A stretch of 64,000 nt of DNA from Paguma larvata (GCA_030068075.1 CM057832.1:79082502-79146501), one strand, 5' to 3'. Positions 1 through 11,827 are shown, counted from the first letter of the stretch. The notes: generated by a model not told the origin, from the sequence alone. Numbers and translations: made by a program.

Positions 1-3000
1 CTTTAAAGGCTACTCCCCTGCCGTGTGCACAATAATTGAATCCCTGAGTTTGCTGTTAGAGTGCTTCGTTAACAACTCACACACAAGACACTCAGCCGAG
101 TGAGCCGCAGTTACGTTTCTGGTCCAAACGCCATGCGGTAAACACAATGTGACGTGCCCACAGTGAGTCAGAGAGGCTGCTGGTACTAAGACCGGGACTG
201 CTGACACCGAGTCTCCTATGGAGCCGCTAGACTAGACCACATTCTGCTGCCCTCCCTGCCCCTCCCCTCCGCCATTCAGTTGTTGCCAAAGTTGGGTACT
301 GTTTACTGACAAGCTGACTAAGATTGTTTCTCACTGGGAAACAAAAGGAAGCTGGCTCATCATAAGTAAATCATCTCAGTTGAAGGGGTGGGGATAGTTC
401 AGAAGTCACCAGGTGTCTGCCCCAGGAGGTCAGACTCAGGGTGTATCATCCTTCCTACCCTGAGGGAAAGCAAATGGTTGGGTGAATGCAGGCGCCATTT
501 TGGGTACCCTTCCGAGGAATGGAACGAAGAAGGTATTCTTGGAAAATTACGTCTCTGGTGTCGGGTATTATGAGAATTTTCCTTCCCAGTTCAATGAGGC
601 CAGCCCTTCTATCTGGCCCAGGGTTGCAGGGCCTGCAGAATGCCAGGGAGAGGCAATTTTATCAGATCCTCTACCTGTGAGTAGGATGTAACTAGGTATC
701 GATGGATCCTAAATATACAGACCCTGTAATTAACCAAACCACTGGGGATCCTGCAGGCCACGCAGATGTCTAAGTATTCACACTTTAACTGGATATGGAA
801 GAGTCTATGAAGGGGCCATGAGTTCTCTGCACAACTGAAACTTGAGAAGTTCACTGCCACTCCCCTAAAGTCCTTGCTGCTTTGCCATACTCAGACTGCG
901 AGCCAGTCTATCCTTCCCTAATTCTGGACTAAACACAAAGAGGCTGCAGCTTCTAGGCGAAAAAAACAACTTCTAATTCTGTCGAAAGATCAGAATCTTG
1001 CTGATGCCAGCCAAAGGCCCCTCCTGGGATCACGCCCGCAGTGGAGGCACATGTATCCTTGCTTTGGAAGTGCCCTTTCTTCCTTTTATGCAGCAGCCCT
1101 CTGAATGTCAGCTCAACAGCTCATGTGGAACCAGGGGCCCCTGGTTTCCCTTGAACCATTTTCCCTTGAATTAGGGGGAAAAAAAAAACCCTTGAGGGCA
1201 GTTCCTGAACTTTTGTTTTCAAACAGCCTGGCAACCAGCGTGCCACGAAAATTGCCCTCGGCTTGGCTACGATTCCAAGGCTTCCTCTGACTCAGCTGTG
1301 ATTCTGCCTTGTTGGCCACATTTGTGCCCCAGTCGCGGTGTCTGTATCCATGTCATGTTGTCTGGACAGGCTGTCTCCTGGGTAAGGGGGAGAGCGTGGT
1401 CTGAAGAAAGCTATGCCAGCTGGAGAAACCCACTGGTCTGCTTCCACTGTGAGGAGAGAGCACCCGGAGACAGGAAGCTACCACGGCTGCTCCCGCAGTC
1501 TACAAATCCAACACTGACCTTCATGGATCTTTAGTTGCAAAGGTTTGGGTAAGTTTTACTATATTAGAGTCAGACGCTAGTCTTTCTACAGCTTCCAGAG
1601 ATGACACGAGTGTAATAAAGGAACATGGACGGGATGTCGCTTAGTCTCTCCTAAGACCTCAGTGCCAAGAGCCGTGGGTGACAAGTACCTCGATTCCGAG
1701 GTGTCAGAATATGCTTCATTTTGGCATCCCTGGTGTCTAAGCCAGCGCCACCAGGTCTATCCCATTTCTCCCCTCCAGCCTGAACATATGAGGCCAGAGG
1801 AGGCTGGGGGGGTCGTAGACAGAGTCTCGTTAAAGACAGGTGTCCTGGAGCTACCCTGTCATGTGTTTTATTTTGACCTCTGAAGGGAAGGGCAAGGGGT
1901 TGCTTCCCCTTTCTTGTCTTGATCCAAGAGAGCGAGATCTCATAGAGAGAGCACAGGAGGGAAACGCCCGTCCAGCCTCACCGTGGACCCATGCTTGCAG
2001 AAGCTCCTGGTTCAGCAACGGCCCCAGGCCTCAGCAAGAGGGTGCTCAGAGCTCTTGGGAGAACTCAATCAGTGATAACTGGGGTTCATGGGGTACAGAC
2101 GCTGGCACTTGACTCTTGACAGCATACATCCAGGGGCCGGATGTGTGGGGACAGAGTGGAGAGAAAGGATTTGGTTGCCAGCGAGCTATAACTTCCAGAG
2201 TTTGGTGGGGCAAAGATTTGGGTCTTCCCTCAGCCTAACCGGGTGACTCAGAAGGCGGCTGGGCCAGAATGTCTTGAAGGGAACTCTTCTCAAAAAGATG
2301 ATATGCAGGGTGTTAACTCCCACAGAAAGGGGCCGGTGGGTGGGTGGGGTGTACCACCTACAGGTGCTAAAGGGGATTCCTAGTCAGCCAGCCAGCGAGG
2401 GCATCACTCCTGTCTGGGGACAGTGAAGTGAAATTTCCCACTGGCACTGAGAGGAATGGGCAGCATCGGTCACGTAAAATCCTCTGTCCCCTGCCCTTCC
2501 TTCTGTTCCACTGTCACAGCGCCTCTGACCCTGGAGGGGCCAGAGCAGCACAGTGAGTGGGAGAAGAGGAAGGGAAGAGCAACGGAGTATGAAGAAATAA
2601 AGCACAAACCCTTCTTTCTACGGCTCTCCTGTACTTTGGTCTGGCGGGGGAGACCTGACGGGATGAGACGCTGGAGTTTTGACTGGACTGAACTGAACCC
2701 TTGAAAAGGAGGCAGTTAGTGAATACTTGGAAGTGACCGGAAAGCTAAGGGAAGTCATCCAAAGACCGGGAAGGCGAAGGAGCGGAGCTCGCACAAAGGC
2801 AGGGGCGCGAAAATTGATAAAGCCGCTTCCCTCCTGAGAGCGTATGCAGGGAACCCACCGGATCAACGCAGAGAGTAAATGCATAGCGCCGGTAAGGTGA
2901 CGCTTGAGCTCAGTCTGAACTGAAGGAGAAAAGAGGGCCGTGAACTATGGAAAGATGATCCATCCATCTCACATTCTTGCGGGGAATCAAATCATTCTGA

Positions 3001-3078
3001 CCTTAATTTAGGTTTTGAAACCTTGCTCACCTCCTAGAGTGGCACCGCAAGTGCATATGATTTCTAGAATCTCACAAA
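1..3078. other. Intronic sequence without a recognised repeat or gene
   Basis: About 3 kb of moderately GC-rich sequence in the intron after exon C. All reading frames are short and unlike any MAMDC2 part. I see no SINE or L1 here; an old, highly diverged repeat could be missed. Confidence 0.5.
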
Positions 3079-3302
3079 GGGCACCTGGGTGGCTCAGTTG
3101 AGCGGCCGACTTCGGCTCAGGTCATGATCTCACAGTCTGTGAGTTTGAGACCCGCGTTGGGCTCTGTGCTGACAGCTCAGAGCCTGGAGCCTGCTTCCTA
3201 TTCTGTGTCTCCTTCTTTCTCTCTGCCCCTCCCCTGCTCACTCTCTGTCCCTCTCTCTCAAAAATAATTAAACACTGAAAAAAAAATTAAAAATAAAATA
3301 AA
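3079..3302 (+). mobile_element. Felid tRNA-derived SINE (SINEC_F type)
   Basis: The head gggcacctgggtggctcag is followed by the cat-type body and an A-rich tail. Flanking duplication is imperfect: aatctcacaaag before and aatctcagcaaag after. Confidence 0.93.
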
Positions 3303-3719
3303 ATCTCAGCAAAGAAACAGCTTTCCCTCATTATTTTCCCAGCAATTATCTTCTTTTTTTTTTTTTGCCAAGGCAGATAGGAAACAGCAATGATCTGAGC
3401 TGTCAATAGGTTACCTCCTGAAAGATTTTGTTTTCACTTCATAAAATATTAACAAAGGAAAAAATCCATACGTGAATAATCGGAATGGTGTAAGAAAAAG
3501 CAGGATAATATCCTATCCCCTCCAATATCCCCAAGATGTCTCATGAGAGTTCTTACTGATTTGTTTTAGCCATTTGCCAGCATTGGACAAACATTTGGAG
3601 GCAGAGTGCTCACTTGAAAACCCTGACTCATGGTTTGGGGCTGTTAAAACACACACCCAGTGAAGGAAAATTAATAGACATGTCATATCTGTCAGATATT
3701 ATATTCACTCTTCTCCTTA
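3303..3719. other. Intron gap, no gene seen
   Basis: AT-rich spacer between two SINEs with a run of 14 T at 3353-3366. Nothing else recognised. Confidence 0.5.
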
Positions 3720-3937
3720 CTTTTTTTTTATTTTTTAACATTTATTTATCTTTGAGAGACAGAGACACAGAGTGTGAGCAGGGGAGGGGCAGAGAGAGAG
3801 GGAGACAGAACCTGAAGCAGGCTCCAGGCTCCGAGCCGTCAGCACAGAGACCGATGCAGGACTTGAACTCATGAACCATGAGATCAGGACCTTAGCTGAA
3901 GTCGGACGCTCAACCGACTGAGCCACCCAGGCGCCCC
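3720..3937 (-). mobile_element. Felid SINE, reverse orientation
   Basis: Reverse-complement copy: T-rich tail, GA-rich block, then gactgagccacccaggcgcc at the right end. Likely duplication tcactcttct on the left and tcactctttc on the right. Confidence 0.94.
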
Positions 3938-4558
3938 TCACTCTTTCCTTTTCTGCAGCACAAAGGCTGGAGCCCTCCTGGGAAGATGTCCCTCAACCTC
4001 TTGAAGTTTCTGAGCAGGCGCCCAGCTTCCCTCACCCCTGCGGTTCAGTTCTGTGGTTTTCACCTGAAAAGCAAAGGCATAAGCTATTTCCTGTAGATGA
4101 ATGATCATGAGATGGGATTTTTTTTTTTTTTTTGGTTTGTTTTTCTTTGAGCAAAATCTGCTGCTCTGGGCAGACATCTGAACCATTTAATCTTTACTTT
4201 GCCACCCAAATTGATAGAGCTCAGGAAAAAAATCAATACACCCAGTAGAAGGCAAATGTAATAAGCAAGGCAGCCGTTATCTTATTTAGAGCACTGGAGG
4301 GGTTTTGCTCTCACCCAAGAGCGATTCTGGTCAAAACTTTGAGTTCTACGGGCAGAGAGCTGCCTGTATATTTCAAGTAAAATATCTGAGAATCTTTAGA
4401 ACTCATCACTTTTAGCCCCATCTCATGTAGGAGGAAGCCTCATAGAGGAGTCCGGGTGTGAGGAGTGTGAGTGCGTGTGTGCATGGGCGTGTGCATGCAT
4501 GTATATACCTGCATTGGGAGAGGAGGAGACGGCTGTCTGGCAACAACTGGTCAAAAAC
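3938..4558. other. Intron gap, no gene seen
   Basis: Single-copy looking sequence with a T-run near 4120-4135 and a purine/GT-rich patch near 4455-4505. No coding or repeat assignment possible by eye. Confidence 0.5.
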
Positions 4559-4787
4559 ATCAGTGTAGGGAGCACCTGGGCGCCTCAGTCAGTTGAGTGT
4601 CCGACTCTTGATTTCAGCTCAGGTCTTGATCCCAGGGTCATGGGATCGAGCCCCATGTTGGGCTCTGCACTGAGCATAGAGCCTGCTCAGGATTCTCTCT
4701 TCCTATCCCTATGCGCCCCTCCCCCACTCGCACTCCGTCTCTAAAATAAAAAATAATAAAATAAAATAAAACAAAATAATCAGTGTA
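4559..4787 (+). mobile_element. Carnivore SINE, older subtype, with target-site duplication
   Basis: The head agcacctgggcgcctcagtc and the body gatcgagccccatgttggg mark an older subtype than most copies in the window. The 9-bp duplication atcagtgta lies at 4559-4567 and 4779-4787. The tail is a string of aaaat units. Confidence 0.92.
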
Positions 4788-5324
4788 AAATCTCAAGAGA
4801 AGTTGGAGAGAAATAGCAGAGAGCCAGGAGAAGCGAGGAGAATGTTGGCACCCAGGTTTCCAGCTTGTCACAGTAGGAACATAACCTAGATCCAGGAGCT
4901 ACTCTCCTATCTCTTTACTTCCCAGAATTCTCAAATACTCTCCAACTACTGAATAAAGGATCCACTCTCATGTCTCTTCACTTTTGCATATGCTATGGTT
5001 CTTATCGATCTAGCCAAATACCAGTTCTGAGATTTCTGCTTTCCCTGAATTCCAAAACCAAGGTGATCTTTCACTTTTCTGTGGTCCCATATCATTTATT
5101 TCACATCCCTGCTAGTCATGCATCCCTGTGCAAATTTACATTTGAATAATTTTAGAAATGCCATCATATACATTAGCACGGAACTGTATTAAGGTCACTG
5201 AGAAGTCCTAAATAAAGAAATCTGTTTAGCTTTCCTTAGCTCAGGGTGTCCCCTGTTTATTTTCCCCCACTTACCATGAGTGGAGAATTTGGAGATTTTG
5301 ATGGTTCGCATTTAGGAGTAAAAC
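4788..5324. other. Intron gap; possible old L2-like remnant
   Basis: The pyrimidine-rich text from about 4890 to 5140 resembles decayed L2 sequence, but the match is too weak for a firm call. No gene seen. Confidence 0.3.
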
Positions 5325-5420
5325 ACTAGAATTCAAAGCCTGAGAAGTTGAGGGATTGCCCAAAGCAATCCAGCACGCGGATAACTAGGTTTGGAGAACA
5401 AGTGTTCAGCTCCTTGTCTG
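5325..5420 (-). repeat. MIR-type SINE remnant
   Basis: The phrase gagaagttgagggattgccc followed by aactaggtttggagaac fits the reverse strand of the conserved MIR core with moderate divergence. Confidence 0.55.
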
Positions 5421-5651
5421 GTCCTCTTTCTCTGTCCCATGTTGACACAGATACAGTCAGAATGTTCCACGGTCACAAAGGAGAGTGAGGAAGTTCTAAG
5501 GGTGACGTGCTCCTCAGAGGATGGATCACATTCAAGTGACACAGTCAAATGCATGACCCGACAGTAGGGCACAGATGTGTTGCCTGTCCCAAGACATACG
5601 TGTTCTCCTGAGCCAACTGGTCCTCACCATCACTGAGGATGAAAATGATAC

Positions 5652-5750
5652 GGGGCACCTGGCTGGCTCAGTTGGTGAAGTATACGACTCTTATCTTGGT
5701 GTTATGAATCCCACACTATTTTCTAGAAATAAAATCTTTTTAGAAAAAAG
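5652..5750 (+). mobile_element. Felid SINE, degenerate or internally deleted
   Basis: The head ggggcacctggctggctcag is clear, but the body is shortened to under 100 bases and the CT-rich block is missing. Confidence 0.7.
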
Positions 5751-6047
5751 ACAGATGATGTACTGAACAAGTAATCATTAGATCATGATATTGGCTACTC
5801 AGAGGATCTGCCTCTGGACTTAATTTTTAAGTGATTTGGGAAAGATTCTCCAATATTTCCCCATATTTAGGTTTGGACATCTATGATAATGCCACCAAAG
5901 ATTAGAGCAACTTTAACGTATTAGTCTTTCAAGATTCTCTCTATTCCTTGTGCTGTATTCTTAAGATCTGGTGGAATGCTATGTTGGTTGTCTTACTTCT
6001 TTAAACAAAAGTTTCAAGTGTTGGTAACCTTCATTCTTTGAATGAAC
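5751..6047. other. Intron gap, no feature seen
   Basis: AT-rich sequence between SINE copies with no reading frame or repeat I can name. Confidence 0.45.
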
Positions 6048-6302
6048 CCAGTTGTTATTTATTTATTTAAACATTTTAAAAAATATTTATTTATTTTTCA
6101 GAGAGAGAGACAGACAGACAGAGCATGAACAGGGGAGGGACAGAGAGAGAGGGAGACACAGAATCTGAAACAGGCTCCGGGCTCTGAGCTGTCAGCATAG
6201 AGTCCGATGTGGGACTTGAACTCACGAACCATGAGATCATGACCTGAGCTGAAGCTGATGCTTAACCAACTGAGCCACCCAGGCACCCCAAATCCAGTTG
6301 TT
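6048..6302 (-). mobile_element. Felid SINE, reverse, with target-site duplication
   Basis: The T-rich tail begins about 6058 and the head ccacccaggcacccc ends at 6289. The duplication ccagttgtta flanks the element at 6048-6057 and 6293-6302. Confidence 0.93.
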
Positions 6303-6322
6303 ACTTAAAATATTCATGCAGA

Positions 6323-6527
6323 GAGGCTCCTGGGGGGCTCAGTCAGTTAAGCGTCTGACTCTTGATGTCAGCTCAGGTCATCACAGTTTTGTGAGTTTGA
6401 GCCCCATGTCAGGCTCTGCACTGACAGCAGGGAGCCTGCTTGGGATTCTCTGTCTCCCCCTCTCTCTGCACCTCCCTGACTCGTGCTGTCTCTGTCTTTC
6501 TCAAAATAAATAAATAAACTTAAAAAA
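6323..6527 (+). mobile_element. Felid SINE
   Basis: The head ggctcctggggggctcagtc leads into the usual body, with tail aaataaataaataaac. It sits only 33 bases after the preceding reverse copy, so the two could pair as an inverted repeat in the pre-mRNA. Confidence 0.92.
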
Positions 6528-6869
6528 ATAATCATGGATTAATCTGTCGCATACTAGGTTATCACCCACTCAACACACGATACTCAATTATAGTATGGTT
6601 CCTGCAAGTGGAAACAGGCTATGTGTCTGTAGGGCCAAAATATGGATACATATATATCCCCCTCTTTTGTCATTTCCAAAAGTGCTAACCCTTCCTTTTA
6701 AAAGAAGGAAGTGAAAATGTTTGCCTTTTGTAATCCCAATTATTTTTGTAAGTGACCTTAGATGTATCTAAAGAAATCATTTCTGTGGGTGTTTTTTGTT
6801 TTTTGTTCTACCGCTTGGTCCTCTATCTATTGAGATACTCAGTGTCTGGTTAACCAAACTAAATACATT
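6528..6869. other. Intron gap, no feature seen
   Basis: AT-rich spacer between a SINE and an L2 remnant. Nothing recognised. Confidence 0.45.
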
Positions 6870-7260
6870 TTGCTGTGATTGCATCTCTCCCTGTTCAGAG
6901 GCCTCTCCGATGGCCTCCCATTGTCAACAGAATAAAGTTAAAATCTCTTTCCTGACATGTGAGGCCTTGTCTCTGCCCATCAGGATCATACCCATCCCTC
7001 AAAAGCAGTTGACTTTTATCATGTCTTCTAGAACATCCCAGCAGTAAGTGATCCCTCCTGTTTCTGAATACCCAGCACTCTTCTTTTTTTGAGCGAAGTT
7101 GGGGGACCACTCTTAGAGCACTGGACACAGGCTACCTTGTCTCACATCCATGTGTGGTAGAAATCTTTTTCTCTTTCTCGGATATATGTTCTTTGAAGCT
7201 GGGTAAGGATCATAGGAGAAGTGTCATTTTATTGTCATTTCTCCAGTTGGCCCTAGTGCA
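6870..7260 (+). repeat. L2 LINE remnant, 3' portion
   Basis: Phrases such as gatggcctcccattg, cagaataaagttaaaatc and gtgaggccttgtctctgccc follow the order of the L2 3' region. The short frames in both directions here are shadows of it. Confidence 0.65.
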
Positions 7261-8285
7261 GGATCAAATGAAGGAAACCGCTACATCCAAAGTTGGATTT
7301 GTCTTAAACGGGTGAGCCCGGGAGACTCAACCTTTTAATATACGGTTACTTATAAATATTTTGTACCAGACATGTTGAAAAAGAAAAGGAATATATGAAA
7401 CGAAGGTTGCAAGATAGAAGTTGAGTAACTTGGCCAGGACTGAAGATGTGTTTTATTGGCCCACGTGATGTTTTTAAAGAAAATATTTCCCAATTTAAAA
7501 AATTGAGGAAAGTCATATAAAACTCTTGCCTTTCTGATCATCTTTAGAAATGGAAAGATCTGTGCCCCCCGACCCACATTCTCAGGTTGGCAGCAATTAA
7601 TTGGAGCTGAGGACCCTTTGTACAAGGTCTGCACTTGCTAGTTTGCCACAGTCCTCATCCAGCCCACATGTCACTCACTCAGTAACATCTGCCTGTTTCC
7701 TTTAGGAAGCTGAGTGTGAGTGTTTGAATATAAAGGAGACAGAACAGGAGCAAAGGGGACAATAAGATCAGGGCGGAGACCTTCTAGAGCCGAGATAAGC
7801 TGCAGCATGGGCACTTAACAACAAGGTTACAAATGTTCACCTAAAAAGAAGTTACCATGAATGCGGTGCAAAGTAAAGAACCATGTTCTGTAAAAGCTGC
7901 CACGCCTTCAGGTATGGGGACACATTGTCATTGGCAGCAATTTGTTGGAACTGAGCAGATGACCTCAGAATCCACGCGGCGACAGATCGAAGTAGAAAAA
8001 AGTACTGTTTGCCACAGAACCAACATTCCTATTCTTGGTCTCAATGGAAAGTCAGTTACCAGAATTTTGCCAGTCAGTCGACAAGACCTTGGGGTTGAGG
8101 GCTGGAGTGTCTTGTGGGGAGACCATAGCTTTCACGAAGCCTACCAGGGTCCAGGTGAGAGCTGTCATATCTTAGGAAGTAAGCCCTTGCCCATGTCTCC
8201 CTTTCTGTGGAAGCTTTCTCCTCAAAGTCAACTTGTAACCAATAACCTCTGCTCTCCATCTTCCTGCAGAGGCCGGCCCACGTGG
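7261..8285. other. Intron gap with a chance 160-codon open frame
   Basis: The plus strand is open from 7857 to 8339. The frame has no recognisable domain, does not fit MAMDC2 and runs antisense to the gene, so I do not call it a gene. No repeat recognised. Confidence 0.4.
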
Positions 8286-8299
8286 CCACTAGGTGGCCC
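8286..8299 (+). promoter_or_regulatory. Candidate CTCF-binding motif
   Basis: The sequence ccactaggtggccc matches the core CTCF consensus (CCACYAGGTGGCAG-like) at 12 of 14 positions. It lies in a local GC-rich stretch that includes gaggccggcccacgtggcc. It is 463 bases downstream (in gene direction) of exon C. Binding is inferred from the motif only. Confidence 0.5.
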
Positions 8300-8761
8300 T
8301 GGTGCACACCTCTTTCGGGATTCCTCACTGGTAATTTAGGCTCACCTCGGGCCACTTGGGAAGTTCTTAAGGACTTGTTCCCACCACTCTATCCATCTTT
8401 AGTGAAAAGTAACCTAGGATCATTCCAGCCTTGTCTTTAGAAATAAGAAATATTGAATGACAAACAGAAAAGAAAGTAAGACATAATATGGAAATATGAA
8501 AAGAGCAAGGCCAGGTCACAGGTGAAAAAAAGCCTTTAACTGGGTGGACTTCTTCTTGGTTAGAGAGCTTATGTCGGCTGTTTGCATCAATCTCACGGCC
8601 CCTTCTTCCCTCTCTTCCACCAGGCCTCCCAGTCCCTTCTCACCCTCCCTTCTTCTTTCTCTGTTGACGAGGCCACAGCTGGGTCTGACATGTACGGGGG
8701 GAGAGGGGTAAGAGGCACAAACACTTATTCTGGGAAAAGGACTCATCTGTCCCCAGCTCAC

Positions 8762-8899
8762 CTAGTTCGTTCTTGAAGGTGTGATCCTGTGGGAGAATGG
8801 AAGGGGAGTTCCGAATATTTCCTCCGCCGACAAACCAGTTCACATTGGGGTTCCAGCGGTTCACAAAGCCACACAGATGGTTTTCTTCAAAGTCACATT
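8762..8899 (-). CDS. MAMDC2: MAMDC2 internal exon C: start of MAM domain 2
   Basis: A 138-base exon read on the minus strand from 8899 to 8762. The acceptor is strong (pyrimidine run then tctcctgccag) and the donor is ctaG|gtgagc. The exon starts and ends in phase 1: AA completes a Glu codon begun in exon B, 45 codons follow, and a final G opens a Gly codon. The product begins CDFEENHLCGFVNRWNPNVN and ends DHTFKNEL. Known: MAM domains open with a Cys, an acidic/aromatic pair and a second Cys, followed by a conserved Trp; here C-D-F-E-E, then L-C-G-F, then the W of NRW are all present. This matches my recollection of MAMDC2 MAM domain 2 with only a few substitutions (for example NIRNSPS where human has SIRNVHS). 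The exon carrying the rest of MAM2 is not in the window. Confidence 0.93.
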
Positions 8900-9109
8900 C
8901 TGGCAGGAGAGAAATAAAGACGCACTTTGTGGAGATACAGTCACACCGTGGTGGGTATCTCCATGCTCACTGCGGAGTCTGCTCTTAGATAGTCACATAT
9001 GTTTCTCATTCCCTTTGCCCACGGGAAGTTCTGCGCCAGGATCCCTGGACAACACTGGAAGTTGTAATTCGTCATTGCTTCTGTGGATTATGGCCCTTCT
9101 GCTTGTAGC
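8900..9109. other. Intron between exons B and C, proximal part
   Basis: Begins (in gene direction ends) with the pyrimidine tract of the exon C acceptor at 8900-8925. Otherwise featureless. Confidence 0.6.
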
Positions 9110-9245
9110 CACATGGCTTGCAGCACGACTTCTCTTAGTCTCTGTTTCTTCACCTATGAATTGAGGGAATCATTCCCACCACACAGGGCTGTTGTCAGTG
9201 CTCCCAACACAATGCTGGGCACATGGTTAGTGCTTGGTAGATCGG
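9110..9245 (+). repeat. MIR SINE remnant
   Basis: The order agtctctgtttcttcaccta, then cacagggctgttgtcagtg, then aatgctgggcacatgg and tagtgcttgg is the 3' half of a MIR. Confidence 0.75.
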
Positions 9246-9589
9246 CCACCTCTGCTCCAGAGCTCTGTTTAGGACTACTCTCCTAGCTCCAGAGGGTAGA
9301 CGAGATACCCAAGGCTGAAGGACATATTTCCTAGATGCAAATAGCTTCTGCTTTTCTTATCAGCAAGAAATAGTCCAAATAAGCAGGAAAGGCATATCCT
9401 AGGCTCTGGGTCCTTCTGCTGCTACTGAATGGAGAAGAGGGAAAATAAAGAGACTTCACCCACCCCCCGGGTTTAGTAGCACTGACACGTTTGTGCAGAT
9501 AAATTGTTCCCAGTCAACAGATTCCTTTAGAGGGGATAAGAAGTTCACAAACCAGTGCCTCTATTGACTCCCATAATCATCAACTAAAA
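9246..9589. other. Intron gap, no feature seen
   Basis: Short unclassified spacer between a MIR and an older repeat. Confidence 0.45.
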
Positions 9590-10080
9590 ATATGATGTAT
9601 GATTGTCTTGGTCCTCTCCTGTTGCCCTTGCAGATGCCACCCCTATTTTTTTCCACTCTTCTTTGTCCTCCAGAGGGGGACCCGTATGGACTGTATCAAT
9701 GGCCTCCCCTGCCTTCTGGCTTCCTGTTGGATTTGACCAATGGAAAGTAGGAGGAGAACGAGAATGGTGGTGTTCATCCCTCCAGCTCCTTCCCGGCCAA
9801 GTCACAGTGTGTTGGCTGTGTCCTTCTCCTGAGGGCACAGGTCTTGGCAAGTGGCCCTCACCACACAGCCACTGGCTCCAGGCTCTGGTAGCCCCTCCTC
9901 TCTTGCCCTAATGACTGATAAATCATTGCTCTTACGGGTCCTGGATTACCACATAAGCTTCTCCTAGTTTCCTTCACCCACCCACACCCTTGCAGCACCT
10001 AATGAGTCTTCTTCAAATTACTCAGGTTGAATGGACTTTCTGTTTCAACTTTTCTGCTGGGACCCTGACTGATTGAGTTA
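9590..10080 (+). repeat. Ancient interspersed repeat, probably L1M-type 3' end or old LTR
   Basis: The phrases ccttctggcttcctgttgg, gaccaatggaaagtagga, agtcttcttcaaattactca and ctgctgggaccctgactga occur in the order of a common mammalian repeat I recognise but cannot name with certainty. Confidence 0.6.
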
Positions 10081-10224
10081 TCAATGTGTTTTTACATTAG
10101 CCACCCCTTAAAAATTTTAAGATTATTATCTGCAACTTTTCCACTGTAGTGTCTGCCAAGTAATACCCAACATTTAGTGCCAAAGCCTGCTGAAGAATGA
10201 AATAAAAAGCAAAATAGTCCTTCA

Positions 10225-10375
10225 TGTGCCAGGTACTATTCTGAGCACTTTATCTGAATTAACATATTTAATCCTCTACGGTCCCAGGAGGTAGGTGGTA
10301 GGTACTATTATTAACTTTATTGTACGGATGAAGAAATAAGCAAAGACAACGCACAGAAAGAAAGCTGAGGGAGGG
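10225..10375 (-). repeat. MIR remnant, reverse
   Basis: The run gccaggtactattctgagca, atttaatcctctacggtccc and attgtacggatgaagaaata is the reverse strand of a MIR core. Confidence 0.7.
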
Positions 10376-10689
10376 GACAGTGGATCCTACATCTCAACAA
10401 GATAAAGGTATCGACCTTCCTTTTGTTTATTAAACAAATCAGGAAGCCATTGAGCGATTTAAAGAGAGAAAATTAACAATTAGTATTTTATCTCCATTTT
10501 ACAGAGGTTGCAGGGCACAGGAAGAGGAGGAGCCAGCAGGTGGGAGCTACCAGGCGGTGTATGGGTCTAACCCCACCGTACTCCAGAACACAGTCATATT
10601 CCCCCTTTGCTTTCTTTCACTTGCTGTAGTGTTACACTTGGAAGGTCAGAACAGAGAGGTGAGATTCAAGAAATCAACAAAGGCTCCTT
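10376..10689. other. Intron gap, no feature seen
   Basis: Contains a short MIR-like phrase atctccattttacagagg near 10490; otherwise nothing recognised. Confidence 0.4.
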
Positions 10690-11300
10690 TTTATCCAGAA
10701 CTGTCTTTGACTCTCCCTCCTTTTCCTCTCCATAGCCATTCAACCTCCAAGGACCGTCAATGCCAAAAAATCTCTCAAATCTACTGCCTTTTCCCTATTT
10801 AAGCCCAGTGTAGACCTTCATGGTGCCCCGTATGTAAGGTTACAACCTCTTCCAGGGGATTTTCCTCTCCTACATATTTTCCTTGTTTCCAAGTCATTTT
10901 CCATGGGGCAGCCAGAGTCACCATGGCAAAAGGCAGCCACAGGCCCCTCCTCTGCCGACTTTAAGCCCCTGCCAACCACGGAATCATCTGCGCTCCATGG
11001 CTGCTGGGATCCAGATTCCTCTTTAAGACTTCCTTGGCAGTCCTGATTCCATTTCAAATACCCTACTCAGCTTCTGGCCTGTACCCGAGCACGCTCTCTG
11101 CGCCCTCCCCACTGGGGTCTACCCATAGGGAGCTCTTCCCGTCCTACTCTGCACTTGCACTTGACCAAATTCCGCCCCTTCGTGAAACCCCAGCTCCAAT
11201 GCATCGCTGGTGTTCAGTCCTGTCAGATTCCCACCCTCCTCTTCTGTGCACCCTCACAGGCTGGCCTGACTTTCTCTGGGAGCCCCCATCCTATAGGGAA
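10690..11300 (+). repeat. L2 LINE remnant
   Basis: Pyrimidine-rich text with gggcagccagagtcaccatg, gcccctcctctgccgacttt and actcagcttctggcctgtac follows the L2 ORF2/3' order with strong decay. It lies in the intron between exons B and C. Confidence 0.6.
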
Positions 11301-11827
11301 ATAGTGCCAATGGCAGACAAACAGAAGGTGAGTGGCCACAGGGCATGGACTGTCTTCTTTTCACACCCTCTCAGAAGCCGGCACGTAAAAGGCACCCAAC
11401 TGGCTCTGCTCCGGTGACATTTAAGCAATAGTGGTGACAGCAAGTCAGGGGCGGAGGTGTGCATGAGAGAAAGGGAGTAAGTTGAGGAAAGAAGGTAATA
11501 CGAAGGCAAAAGTTGAGTTCCTAGCAAACTGGAAATTATTTTTAATAGAATCTGTTGAGGTTCAGGAAGCAAGTCAGGTTATAGTTGCTGCATCTACTTT
11601 TCCTTTATATATCCACCTGGTGCAGGCCAACTCCATCGAGCCTTCCTCCTCTATAGACAGAAACAACATATACCATTCAAGTCAACCTCGCGAAGCATCT
11701 AAACTACTATGCATTATGCACTGACTTCTATAAAATACTTTGCCTTCAGGATTGATCCGATTCCCTCTGGCAACGGATTTTAGAAAAAGACTCACACTCT
11801 GACACACTGGAAATGAAACCCACTTAC
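11301..11827. other. Intron sequence next to the exon B donor
   Basis: No repeat or gene recognised. Short open frames on both strands are antisense or intronic shadows. Confidence 0.5.

Noticed and set aside
3079..3110. tRNA genes at SINE heads
   Set aside because: The heads are tRNA-derived but lack a full cloverleaf with an anticodon arm; they are SINEs.
7857..8339. 160-codon open frame on the plus strand
   Set aside because: Antisense to MAMDC2 in an intron, no recognisable domain, no splice or polyadenylation support; this length can occur by chance in GC-richer sequence.
1..8761. The exon completing MAM domain 2 (opening HYMYVD-like)
   Set aside because: Searched for on the minus strand by reverse translation of its key motifs; not found, so it is assumed to lie left of the window.
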